Below, one piece after another: positions 8,903 to 16,861 of a DNA stretch of 40,010 nucleotides (within the stretch, counting starts at the first letter, position 1; each line of letters begins with the position of its first letter). The position numbers were made by a program, and so were the translations under genes. The notes beneath the pieces are model-generated. The model was not told the DNA's origin and did not search any database. It saw only the letters and a program-made list of their open reading frames with translations. Origin of the DNA: Chloroflexota bacterium (GTDB lineage: Bacteria > Chloroflexota > UBA11872); assembly GCA_028874315.1 (NCBI GenBank), contig JAPPKM010000018.1, positions 1 through 40,010 on the forward strand, read 5' to 3'.

Positions 8903-8908
8903 ATTATG
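8903..8908 (-). promoter_or_regulatory. Possible -10 element for the isomerase-like gene
   Basis: CATAAT on the minus strand matches five of six bases of the -10 consensus and would place the transcript start about 24 bases before the ATG at 8872. I see no convincing -35 element at 16-18 bases, so this is weak. Confidence 0.3.
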
Positions 8909-9009
8909 CCGCGTACCAGCGACTGACCACGGTGTGCCATAGTCACCGGCGGACGAATGGCGGCGGGCCATGGATTCGCGCCCAGCCGGTTTCTAACTGG
9001 GGGACCGAA

Positions 9010-9735
9010 TTGCGGGATGCTTCCGAGGGGGCGAGGCCGTGGGCCTCGATTAGTGTCTTTTTTCCGTGCCATAACGAAGAAGAGAACGTTGCGCAGGTCA
9101 TCGGTGACGCAGTGGAGCACCTACCGACCGTAGCGGACGATTTTGAGATCATCATCGTCGATGACGGATCGACGGATGACACGGCGGCGCGCGCCGGGGC
9201 CATCGCGGAGCGGGACTCGCGGGTGCGCGTGGTCTCGCATCCGACCAACTTCGGCTATGGACGGGCGCTGCGGACAGGGTTTGAGTCTGCGGAGGGCGAC
9301 CTGATCTTCTGCGCCGACGGCGACGGGCAGTTTTCGCTGGCCGACCTGCCAGCGGTCGTGCATGCGCTGGACGATCACGGTTTCGTGCTGGGGTACCGGA
9401 TCAATCGAGCCGATCCGTTCTATCGGCGGCTCAACGCCTGGCTGTGGGGCCTTTCAGTGCGCGTTCTGCTGGGGTTTCGCGTGCGGGACCTGGACTGTGG
9501 GTTCAAGCTGTATCGACGCGAGGCGGTGCCCGTGGAGGACTTCATTTCGGGTCGCGGCGCTGCAATCTCGGCGGAGTTGATCGCGCGCGCACTGCGGGGT
9601 GGGCACAGCTTCACGCAGGTGGGCGTGACTCACTACCCGCGGCGGGCGGGCGTGCAGTCCGGGAACAGCCCCAAGGTGATTCTGAATTCATTTCTTGACA
9701 TAGTTCAGCTATGGCGAGGTCTCAGATCAAGCTGA
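9010..9735 (+). CDS. GT2 family glycosyltransferase (dolichol-phosphate mannosyltransferase-like)
   Basis: The protein is a GT-A fold inverting glycosyltransferase. Motifs are SVFFPCHNEEENV at the start of the domain, IIIVDDGSTDDT for nucleotide-sugar binding, CADGDGQF for the metal-binding region and LDCGFKLYRR near the acceptor site. That set is typical of DPM1/undecaprenyl-phosphate sugar transferases. It lacks C-terminal membrane helices, so it is probably a peripheral protein at the inner face of the membrane. The start is uncertain: TTG 9010 follows a GGGGGA at a good distance; GTG 8932 and TTG 8872 are longer alternatives. The 3' end overlaps the next glycosyltransferase gene by 25 bases. 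Confidence 0.88.
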   Translation: MRDASEGARPWASISVFFPCHNEEENVAQVIGDAVEHLPTVADDFEIIIVDDGSTDDTAARAGAIAERDSRVRVVSHPTNFGYGRALRTGFESAEGDLIFCADGDGQFSLADLPAVVHALDDHGFVLGYRINRADPFYRRLNAWLWGLSVRVLLGFRVRDLDCGFKLYRREAVPVEDFISGRGAAISAELIARALRGGHSFTQVGVTHYPRRAGVQSGNSPKVILNSFLDIVQLWRGLRSS

Positions 9736-10391
9736 GCGTAATCGTTCCCGCCTTTAACGAGGCGGAGACGATTGCGCTGGTGCTGGAGCGGGTGTCGGCC
9801 CTTGAGCTCGATACCGAGATCATCGTGGTCGATGACAGCTCGACCGATCGGACGCTGGATGCGATTACGGAGGCCGATGTTCCGGGCGTGCGGGTGGTTG
9901 AGCACCCTGTGAATCAGGGCAAGGGCGCCGCGGTGCGCACGGGACTGGCCGAGGCCAGCGGCGACGTGATCGTGATCCAGGACGCTGACCTGGAGTATCA
10001 CCCGAATGACTTTGTTCAGATGCTGAAGCTGATCGAATCCGGAGAGGCGCGGGTGGTGTATGGCTACCGGGACTTCAGTAGCCAGCGATTCCTGCTGCGG
10101 GCCGGCAACCAGGCGCTCACGTTGCTGACCAACCTGCTCTACGGCGTTGCCATCCGGGACATGGAGACTTGTTACAAGATGTGGCGGCGCGAGGTGCTGG
10201 AGGGCGTGACCCTCCAGGCTGACTCGTTCGATCTAGAGGTGGAGTTGACTGCCGCGTTCGTGACGGCCGGTGAGCCGATTGCCCAGGTTCCGATTAGCTA
10301 CGAGGCTCGTGAGGAGAAAAAGAAGCTGCGCTGGTGGGTCGACGGGCCGGAGGCCGTAATCAAGCTGATTCGGTATCGGTTTCTTCGGTAG
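9711..10391 (+). CDS. GT2 family glycosyltransferase (polyprenyl-phosphate sugar transferase-like)
   Basis: This 226-residue second GT2 protein is related to but distinct from its upstream neighbour. It shows LSVIVPAFNEAETI, IIVVDDSSTDRT, IQDADLEYHPND and the FDLEVELTA/PISYEAREEKKK region of the DPM1/DPG synthase group. It has no evident transmembrane helices. The start ATG at 9711 lies inside the end of the upstream gene, so the pair should be translationally coupled and may act in one polyprenyl-sugar or glycan pathway. The 3' end overlaps the convergent zinc-ribbon gene by 32 bases. Confidence 0.9.
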   Translation: MARSQIKLSVIVPAFNEAETIALVLERVSALELDTEIIVVDDSSTDRTLDAITEADVPGVRVVEHPVNQGKGAAVRTGLAEASGDVIVIQDADLEYHPNDFVQMLKLIESGEARVVYGYRDFSSQRFLLRAGNQALTLLTNLLYGVAIRDMETCYKMWRREVLEGVTLQADSFDLEVELTAAFVTAGEPIAQVPISYEAREEKKKLRWWVDGPEAVIKLIRYRFLR

Positions 10392-10695
10392 ACGGATCGG
10401 AAGACGCGGGTAGTGGGCTGTCGTCAGGCCCGGTTGGCGTTTCGTCGCCGGCAGCGCCTCCCGCGGCACCGTAGGGGAGCGCATCTTCGGGAAGGTCAAT
10501 GTCTGGCGCGGCCTGTACAGCCACTGGGGCCGCGGCGGGAATCTCCGGCGCACGGGTGTCCCAAGGCCGGGAGTCGGACGGGGCGTTCTGGTGGATGAAC
10601 TGACCGCAATACTGGCAGAAGACGAAGTCGTACAGGACAAGACGGAAGCAGCGGGGGCAGTACGGGTCTTCGAGGGTTTGAGGCGCCGCGTTCAT
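10360..10695 (-). CDS. Small zinc-ribbon protein with acidic tail
   Basis: This 111-residue protein has one recognisable part, an N-terminal zinc ribbon with the ligands CPRC and CQYCG (about residues 13-31). The rest is a Pro/Ala/Asp/Glu-rich tail that is probably disordered. Its ATG overlaps the mnmA stop as ATGA, which is good evidence that it is a real, coupled gene. Family knowledge does not give a function; small double-CxxC proteins of this kind often bind RNA or a partner protein. The last 32 bases overlap the end of the convergent glycosyltransferase gene. Confidence 0.75.
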   Translation of the reverse strand: MNAAPQTLEDPYCPRCFRLVLYDFVFCQYCGQFIHQNAPSDSRPWDTRAPEIPAAAPVAVQAAPDIDLPEDALPYGAAGGAAGDETPTGPDDSPLPASSDPSTEETDTESA

Positions 10696-11774
10696 CGGGC
10701 CGTTACCGCGGCAACGGTGCCGCCGCCCAGGACCTGGTCGCCGGTGTAGAAGACGGCCGACTGTCCCGGCGCGGGCGCCCAGGTCGGCTCGCCAAATTCG
10801 AGTGTGACGCCGCCCGGAGCAATGACGAGGGTTGCATCCTCGAGTGGCATTCGGTAGCGGGTGCGGACACCAACACGTCGTGGCGCGGACGGCGGCACAT
10901 CGTCGACCCAGTTGACGCCCCGCACCTCAATCTGTCGCGCGCGACTCTCATCACGAGAACCGACGGTGACCCGGTTGGCGGCGGGGTCCAGTTCGACGAC
11001 GTAACGGCGCACGGAGCCGCCGCCGAGATTCAGACCGCGACGCTGGCCGGGGGTGACCGCCTCAAGGCCGTCGTGTCGTCCGACGACCTGACCGGCCGTG
11101 TCGACAATGTCGCCGGCGCCGGTAGATCCGTAGGCGCGCACGTACCCGGCGTGATTGTTGTCGGGCACGAAGCAGATCTCCTGGCTATCGGCCTTGCGGG
11201 CGACGGGCAGGCCGAAGTCGGCGGCGAGGCGCCTGACTTCACGCTTGGTCAGATCGCCCAACGGGAAGAGCGTCCTGGCGAGCTGGCGCTGGCCGAGAAC
11301 GTGCAATACGTATGACTGGTCCTTGCCCGGATCCAATGCCGTGAGGAGGCGAAAGCGTCCGCTTGTCTTGTCGGATTCGACGCGGGCGTAGTGGCCGGTG
11401 GCGATGAAGTTGGCACCGAGTTCGTCGGCCTTGGTGAGGAAGGACCCGAAGCGCACGGTGCGATTGCACATGACGCAGGGGTTGGGGGTCTGGCCGTTGA
11501 GGTAGGCCTGGATCCAAGGGTCGATGACGGCCGCTTCGAACTCGCGCCGGTAGTCGATGACGTAGTGGGGGACATCGAGGATGGCGCAGACGCGCCGAGC
11601 ATCGTCGATGGTGTCCGGGGTGCAGCAACCGTTGCCGGTGGAGCGGGCCATGAGGTCGGCGGGCCACTGGTTGAAGGTGACGCCGACGACGTCGTAGCCA
11701 TCATTGGCTAGAAGAGCGGCGGCGACGGAACTGTCGACTCCGCCGCTCATGGCAACAAGAACTCGGGAGGGCAT
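10692..11774 (-). CDS. mnmA: tRNA-specific 2-thiouridylase
   Basis: MnmA makes the 2-thio group of uridine 34 in tRNA-Lys, Glu and Gln, using ATP and a persulfide relay. The 360-residue product has the PP-loop MSGGVDSSVAA, the first catalytic Cys in NPCVMCN, the tRNA-contact TGHYAR, and the second catalytic Cys in SQEICFVPD. The C-terminal beta-barrel domain is present. Length is normal. Codon 1 is ATG at 11774. A possible extended -10 (TGCTAGCCT, 11813-11805) lies upstream on the minus strand. It is followed by the zinc-ribbon gene with overlapping start and stop. Confidence 0.96.
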   Translation of the reverse strand: MPSRVLVAMSGGVDSSVAAALLANDGYDVVGVTFNQWPADLMARSTGNGCCTPDTIDDARRVCAILDVPHYVIDYRREFEAAVIDPWIQAYLNGQTPNPCVMCNRTVRFGSFLTKADELGANFIATGHYARVESDKTSGRFRLLTALDPGKDQSYVLHVLGQRQLARTLFPLGDLTKREVRRLAADFGLPVARKADSQEICFVPDNNHAGYVRAYGSTGAGDIVDTAGQVVGRHDGLEAVTPGQRRGLNLGGGSVRRYVVELDPAANRVTVGSRDESRARQIEVRGVNWVDDVPPSAPRRVGVRTRYRMPLEDATLVIAPGGVTLEFGEPTWAPAPGQSAVFYTGDQVLGGGTVAAVTAR

Positions 11775-11935
11775 AGCCGGGTGCGGTATTGGAGGGACTG
11801 GTTGAGGCTAGCATCGAGGGCCCCGGAAGCGCGTGGCGATTCCGGGTCGGTGGCGGCGGGTGGACGATCGGGGCGTTGTTGGGACTTGCTCGCGTGCGCA
11901 CCGAGGGGTCGCGATCAGGACGAGGCGGCCAGATA

Positions 11936-13174
11936 ATGTGGGGAAGCTGTTCCCTGGCGTGCCGTCCCCTGGCTGATCCCGCACTTCTGCAATCGCTCGC
12001 CCAGCCGGCTCAGACGAAGCTGGTGCTGCTGGTGCTTGATGGTTTGGGCGGCATGCCGCGCGCGGCGGGTGGGCCGACGGAATTGGAGGCCGCCAGCACG
12101 CCGAACCTGGACCGGCTGGCCGCGGAGGGCCAGGCCGGACTGAGCCAGCCGATTGGGCTGGGAATCACGCCGGGGAGCGGCCCGGGGCACCTGGCGCTGT
12201 TTGGGTACGACCCTGTGGCTTCGAATATTGGCCGCGGCGCATTGTCGGCGCTGGGACTGGGACTGCGGCTTGACGCTGGCGATTTAGGGGTGCGTTTGAA
12301 TTTCTGCACGCTGGATGACCAGGGCAATGTGGCCGACCGCAGGGCCGGTCGGATCGAGACGCGTGCGAATCAGGAACTGGTTGCGAAGCTGAATGAACTT
12401 GAGGTTGCGGGGGTTGAGCTGGAGTTCGCCACGGAGTCGCAGCACCGGGCGGTGCTGATCATTCGCGGCGCGTATTTGTCCCCGGCGGTTCAAGAGACTG
12501 ACCCGCAGGCGGTGGGCGTGCCTCCTTTGGAGCCAGAACCTCTGACCGCAACAGCGCAACACACGAGTGCGGTGCTGCGGTTGGTTTCAGAGGCCGTGCG
12601 GGACTGCATTGGACGTGAATCGCCGGCGAACTTCGTGCTGATGCGGGGGTACGCCGGGCTGCCCGAACTGCAAGGCCTGAATTCGCTCTATGGGCTGCAG
12701 CCGGTCTGCCTTGCGACGTACCCGATGTACAAGGGGCTGGCACGCGTGGCGGGCATGGCGGTCGTTGACGGCTTGGATACGGCGGACGAGCAGATGGCAG
12801 CGGTGGCGGAAGTGTGGGAGGAGTACGACTACTTTTTCATTCATCACAAGGCACCCGACGCACGTGGCGAGGACGGCGACTTTGACGCGAAGGCGGCGGC
12901 GATCGAGGAGTTGGACCGGCGCTTGCCGGCGCTGCTGGAGCTTGGGCCCGACGTGCTGGTGGTGACCGGGGATCACTCGACGCCGTCGCTGTTGCGGCAG
13001 CACTCCTGGCATCCGGTGCCTTGCCTGTTCTGGGGCGGGTGTGTGCTGCCAGACACTGTGGAGAGCTTTGGTGAGCGAGCGTGTGGGCAGGGGTCGCTGG
13101 GGGTGTTTCCAGCGCAGTCGATCATGGGGCTGATGCTGGCGCACGGCGGGCGGCTGCAGAAGTTTGGGGCGTGA
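11936..13174 (+). CDS. apgM: 2,3-bisphosphoglycerate-independent phosphoglycerate mutase, archaeal type
   Basis: ApgM interconverts 3- and 2-phosphoglycerate in glycolysis and gluconeogenesis and belongs to the alkaline phosphatase superfamily. The metal-binding start is LLVLDGLGGMP, the phosphorylated serine lies in TPGSGPGHLALFGYDP, and the second metal cluster includes FFIHHKAPD and VTGDHSTPS followed by SWHPVP. I use ATG 11936, which gives 412 residues and the short N-terminal helix normal for the family; in-frame sequence upstream is low in protein character. It is divergent from mnmA and overlaps the start region of selA. Confidence 0.93.
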   Translation: MWGSCSLACRPLADPALLQSLAQPAQTKLVLLVLDGLGGMPRAAGGPTELEAASTPNLDRLAAEGQAGLSQPIGLGITPGSGPGHLALFGYDPVASNIGRGALSALGLGLRLDAGDLGVRLNFCTLDDQGNVADRRAGRIETRANQELVAKLNELEVAGVELEFATESQHRAVLIIRGAYLSPAVQETDPQAVGVPPLEPEPLTATAQHTSAVLRLVSEAVRDCIGRESPANFVLMRGYAGLPELQGLNSLYGLQPVCLATYPMYKGLARVAGMAVVDGLDTADEQMAAVAEVWEEYDYFFIHHKAPDARGEDGDFDAKAAAIEELDRRLPALLELGPDVLVVTGDHSTPSLLRQHSWHPVPCLFWGGCVLPDTVESFGERACGQGSLGVFPAQSIMGLMLAHGGRLQKFGA

Positions 13175-13175
13175 G

Positions 13176-14531
13176 GTGAGTAAGGCCGGGTCGGGTTTCC
13201 GAGCGATTCCCTCTGTGGAAGTCGTGGCGCGGGCTATTGCGCGGCTGGCGCCGGATGTGCCGGCGCACGTGGCGGTGCGAGCCGCTCGGGACGAGATTGA
13301 GGTCGTGCGCGGGGCGGTGAGGCAGGGGCAACAGGCCGCCGCGTCTGACGCCATTGCCGAGGCAGGGGCGCTGCGCGCTCGCCTGGTCCTGGCAGATGCG
13401 CCTCGTCCGGTGATCAATGCGACGGGCGTCATCATCCACACCAATCTGGGTCGTGCGCCGCTGAGCGAGCGGGCCTTGGCGGCCGTACAGGCGGCGGCAG
13501 GGGGATACAGCGACCTCGAATATGAGCTCGCGACGGGCCGGCGGGGATCCCGGTCGAACCACATTTCGGACGTTGTTCGCGAGGTGACAGGGGCTGAAGC
13601 GGCGCTGGTGCTCAACAACAACGCGGCAGCGGTCTTTTTGGCGTTGGAGGCGCATGCGCGCGGTCGTGACGTGCTGGTGGCGCGCGGGGAGTCGATCGAG
13701 ATCGGGGGCGGGTTTCGAATTCCGGACATCCTGCAAGCCAGTGGTGCGCGACTGCGAGACGTGGGAACGACGAACCGGACACGAGTTGGGGACTACGCGC
13801 GGGCCGTGACCGACGAAACGGCGGCGATCATGCGGGTGCATCCGAGCAATTTCGCGCAGGTGGGCTTTACGGAGTCGCCTGACGCTCGCGAGTTGGCCAG
13901 CCTGGCGCGGGCGTGCGGATTGATGCTGATCAACGACCTGGGTTCCGGCGCGCTGCTTGACACGACGGTCTACGGACTGGCACGGGAGCCGCTGATCGGT
14001 GAGGCGCTGGAGGCGGGCGCAGACCTGGTGACGTTTTCCGGTGACAAGCTGCTGGGAGGTCCACAGGCCGGGGTGATTGTGGGGTCCGACGAGGTGGTTG
14101 CGCCGATTGCGCGGCGGCCGCTGGCGCGGGCGATGCGGCCGGACAAGATGACCATTGCCGCGCTGCGGGCGACGTTCGGACAGTACCTGCGCGGCGAGGC
14201 CGCGGCGACTGTTCCGGTTTGGCAGATGATCGCGGCCGGAATTGGCGAATTGCGCGAGCGGGCGGAACGGGTTTCCGCAGGCGTGACCGGGGTGCGACTG
14301 GTGGACTCACGTGCGGCCGTGGGCGGTGGGTCACTGCCCGGCCAGACGCTGCCGAGTGTGGCGATCGAGGTGTTGAAGCCGCGGGGAGGCGCCGAGGCGC
14401 TGGCCCGGCGCCTGCGCAAGGCTTCGCGTCCGGTGATTGGGCGGATTCGGGGGGACCGTGTTCGTCTGGACATGCGGACGGTGTTGCCGAGGGACGAGGG
14501 CGCACTGCGGGAGACACTACAGGCGCTCTGA
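13176..14531 (+). CDS. selA: L-seryl-tRNA(Sec) selenium transferase
   Basis: SelA is a PLP enzyme that converts seryl-tRNA(Sec) to selenocysteinyl-tRNA(Sec) with selenophosphate. The hallmark NATGVIIHTNLGRAPLS is intact, as are VLNNNAAAV, GTTNRTR and the PLP-lysine motif FSGDKLLGGPQAG. The N-terminal domain (FRAIPSVEVVARAIA) is present, so the 451-residue product is full length. I prefer GTG 13176 as start; TTG 13164 is a slightly longer option that overlaps apgM. No selB, selD or tRNA-Sec is in the window. Some SelA-like proteins act outside selenocysteine synthesis, so the role in this organism needs the other sel genes to be confirmed. Confidence 0.9.
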   Translation: MSKAGSGFRAIPSVEVVARAIARLAPDVPAHVAVRAARDEIEVVRGAVRQGQQAAASDAIAEAGALRARLVLADAPRPVINATGVIIHTNLGRAPLSERALAAVQAAAGGYSDLEYELATGRRGSRSNHISDVVREVTGAEAALVLNNNAAAVFLALEAHARGRDVLVARGESIEIGGGFRIPDILQASGARLRDVGTTNRTRVGDYARAVTDETAAIMRVHPSNFAQVGFTESPDARELASLARACGLMLINDLGSGALLDTTVYGLAREPLIGEALEAGADLVTFSGDKLLGGPQAGVIVGSDEVVAPIARRPLARAMRPDKMTIAALRATFGQYLRGEAAATVPVWQMIAAGIGELRERAERVSAGVTGVRLVDSRAAVGGGSLPGQTLPSVAIEVLKPRGGAEALARRLRKASRPVIGRIRGDRVRLDMRTVLPRDEGALRETLQAL

Positions 14532-14569
14532 CAGGCCATGGGCGGAAGTGCTTCGAAGAGGTGAAGGCT

Positions 14570-14575
14570 AGAATC
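14570..14575 (+). promoter_or_regulatory. Possible -10 element before the 2TM/DUF72 pair
   Basis: TAGAAT matches five of six bases of TATAAT and would start a transcript about 22 bases before the ATG at 14604. There is no clear -35 hexamer. It lies in the 72-base gap after selA, where a new transcription unit is plausible. Confidence 0.3.
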
Positions 14576-14603
14576 TCAGCACCCACGCGCAAGGGCCGCG
14601 CCG

Positions 14604-14936
14604 ATGGCCGACCTGTCAACTGCTGACGAAGACATTGCCTTTCGTCGTGCGACGGAGCGGGTTCGCGCACGAATCGGCTTCGCGGCCCACGTGGGGGTTT
14701 ACGTGGCTATCGGGTTGTTGCTGCTGGTGCTGAACCTGGTGACGACGCCGGAGAGCCTATGGTTTTTTTGGCCAATGCTGTTCTGGCTGATTGCTCTTGC
14801 CGCGCACATTGCGGTGCTCTTTGGTCCAGGCATGCGGGCCATCGAAGGCTGGCGCGACCGCGAGTACCAGCGTGAGGTCGCACGGATGGCGGCGAGGCGC
14901 GGGACCGATAGCGACGATGCCGGGACGGCCGGGTGA
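14604..14936 (+). CDS. 2TM domain protein
   Basis: The 110-residue protein matches the layout of the 2TM domain family: an N-terminal amphipathic stretch (FRRATERVRARIGFAAHVGVY), a first membrane helix at about residues 30-47, a WFFWPMLFW turn, a second helix containing the conserved His (AAHIAVLFG), then a basic tail. The family occurs alone or at the end of sensor kinases, and its role is unknown. The GTG of the following DUF72 gene overlaps the stop codon, so the two are probably one unit. Confidence 0.8.
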   Translation: MADLSTADEDIAFRRATERVRARIGFAAHVGVYVAIGLLLLVLNLVTTPESLWFFWPMLFWLIALAAHIAVLFGPGMRAIEGWRDREYQREVARMAARRGTDSDDAGTAG

Positions 14937-15814
14937 CCGCAGACCGCCGGTACGGCACGCGGGGCTGGCAGCGGCTGAAGGAGATTTACCCGGCCCGGAC
15001 GCGTCCGAATGAAATGCTGGGCGTCTACGCCGAGCACGCGACGGTGGTGGAGGCCGAGAACGTCTTCAGCGGGATTCCGAAGCCCGAACGGGTTCAGGAG
15101 TGGGTGGAGCAGTCGCCTGAGAGCTTCAAGTTTGACGTCGTCGCCTTTGGCGGGCTGACGCTTTACCAGCGACGTCCGGGCGCGGATCCGCGGCGCAAGA
15201 AATCGTGGACCGAGATCGCGGTGGAGCCGCCGAGCATTCTCTTTGAGGACCTGCGCGAGTCGTTGGAACCACTGCGGGCTGCGGGTCGGCTGGGAGTGGT
15301 GATCCTGCAGTTTCCTCCATGGTTCGAAGCGGGCAGCGCGGGACTCGAGTACCTGGGGCGGGTGCGGGAGGAGCTACCGAAACTGCCGCTGGCGGCCGAG
15401 TTTCGGCATCCGACGTGGCAGGTGCCTGTGAACCAGGAGTCAACGCTGGAAACGCTGATCGAGCTTGAAATCGGCACGGTGGTTGCGGATTTCCCGTCCG
15501 AGAGCGATGACTGGTATCCGCCGTTCGACATGACAACGGTGGATGACCTGGTCGTCGTGCGCCTGCATGGGCAGAACGCGGACGGGTGGGCCAGGACGCT
15601 GCAGTCGCCGGCGGAGCCAGTTGCCCACACGTATCGCGACGCCGACCTGGCGCCGTGGGTAGGTCGCGTTCGCTCGCTGAGCCAGGAGGCGGCAGAGGTT
15701 CACGTGCTGTTGGGTACGGCGCCGCCGGACGCAGCGCTGGCAAGCGCGAAGGCTCTGGCGGAGGCGGTGGAGGCAGCCGACGAGGCCGAGGCTCGCTGGG
15801 GATATGTGCCCTAG
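14933..15814 (+). CDS. DUF72 family protein
   Basis: The 293-residue product belongs to the DUF72 (YecE-like) TIM barrel family. Matching features are the start YGTRGW..LKEIYPA, the segment FKFDVVAFGGLT, LGVVILQFPPWF, LAAEFRHPTW and the strand VVVRLHGQNADGW. These proteins are widespread, and no enzymatic activity is established. The GTG start (14933-14935) overlaps the previous stop as GTGA. Sequence and length are ordinary for the family. Confidence 0.88.
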   Translation: MTADRRYGTRGWQRLKEIYPARTRPNEMLGVYAEHATVVEAENVFSGIPKPERVQEWVEQSPESFKFDVVAFGGLTLYQRRPGADPRRKKSWTEIAVEPPSILFEDLRESLEPLRAAGRLGVVILQFPPWFEAGSAGLEYLGRVREELPKLPLAAEFRHPTWQVPVNQESTLETLIELEIGTVVADFPSESDDWYPPFDMTTVDDLVVVRLHGQNADGWARTLQSPAEPVAHTYRDADLAPWVGRVRSLSQEAAEVHVLLGTAPPDAALASAKALAEAVEAADEAEARWGYVP

Positions 15815-15841
15815 CGCCCACATGCCAGGGCTCGGATTGAC

Positions 15842-16861
15842 ATGAAGGCGTCGACGACGAGCCGGCCGCGCGTCCTGAGCCTGGTTGAGCTGGAGGTGGA
15901 TGCAATGCAGCGTCTGGAAGCGGTCGCCAACGTTGATGTGCGGCCGTGGACGGAGACGCTGAAGTTGGCGGATCCCGACGAGTTGGCCGAGGAGATCGAC
16001 GCAAAAGACGTACAGGCATTGTTCGTCGAGGCGGACTTTGTTCTGGAAGAGACTTTCGAGGCGGCGCCGGGGATGCAGTTTGTGGGGATCTGCCGGGGAG
16101 ACTCGGGGCACGTGGATATCGAGGCGGCTACGCGCGCCGGCGTGGTGGTGACGCATGCGCCGGGTCGCAACGCCGAGGCGGTGGCTGAACTGACGATTGC
16201 GATGATGCTGGCGCTATTGCGGGGCATTCCAGGCGCAGGCGCGTATGTGCAAGAGCGCCGCTGGGAGGACCCGGTGTCGGCCTACGTGGAGATGCGGGGT
16301 TCGGAATTGGGGCGGCAGGTCGTGGGGATGATCGGCCTGGGGCGGATTGGGCGTCAGACGGCGCGGCTGGCCAGAGCGTTCGGCGCGCGGGTGCTGGCTA
16401 CCGATCCCGCGCTCAGCGATGAACAGATTCGAGCGGCCGGCTGCGAGTCCGCGGGACTTCACGACTTGCTGGCGGCAGCGACGATGCTGGCCGTGCAGTG
16501 CCCGTCGCTCGAGTCCGCGCGAGGGTTGATCGACGCGGAAGCGCTGGCGCTCATGCCGCGAGGCTCACGACTGGTCGTGACCACCGGCGAGGGGGTCGTG
16601 CGCGAAGGTGACGTGGCGGAGGCGCTGCACGATGGTCACCTGGCCGGGGCGGCGTTCGATGTGTTCGACACACACCCGATCCGGCCTGACAGCCCCTTGC
16701 TGGATGCGCCAAACGTGCTGCTGCTACCGCACATCGGGGGGGCGACGGACGCCACGGTCCAGCGCTATTCGGCGATGGTGGTGGACGACTTCATGGCATT
16801 CCTCGATGGCCGACGGCCGGAACGGATCGTTAATCCGGAGGTCCTGAGCCGGCGTGCCTGA
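15842..16861 (+). CDS. D-2-hydroxyacid dehydrogenase-fold protein lacking catalytic Arg and Glu
   Basis: The 339-residue protein has the fold of NAD-dependent D-2-hydroxyacid dehydrogenases. The Rossmann motif is intact (GMIGLGRIGRQTARLARAFG), and PHIGGAT keeps the catalytic His. Two other catalytic positions are changed. The usual NTARG/NxSRG strand reads VTTGEGVV, with no Arg. The usual DVF-x-x-EP reads DVFDTHP, so the catalytic Glu is His. The dehydrogenase activity of the classical enzymes is therefore doubtful. It might still bind NAD and a sugar acid, or use a different mechanism. The stop overlaps the GTG of the FGGY kinase gene. A similar dehydrogenase-kinase pairing is known for B. 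subtilis yoaD-yoaC. Confidence 0.85.
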   Translation: MKASTTSRPRVLSLVELEVDAMQRLEAVANVDVRPWTETLKLADPDELAEEIDAKDVQALFVEADFVLEETFEAAPGMQFVGICRGDSGHVDIEAATRAGVVVTHAPGRNAEAVAELTIAMMLALLRGIPGAGAYVQERRWEDPVSAYVEMRGSELGRQVVGMIGLGRIGRQTARLARAFGARVLATDPALSDEQIRAAGCESAGLHDLLAAATMLAVQCPSLESARGLIDAEALALMPRGSRLVVTTGEGVVREGDVAEALHDGHLAGAAFDVFDTHPIRPDSPLLDAPNVLLLPHIGGATDATVQRYSAMVVDDFMAFLDGRRPERIVNPEVLSRRA

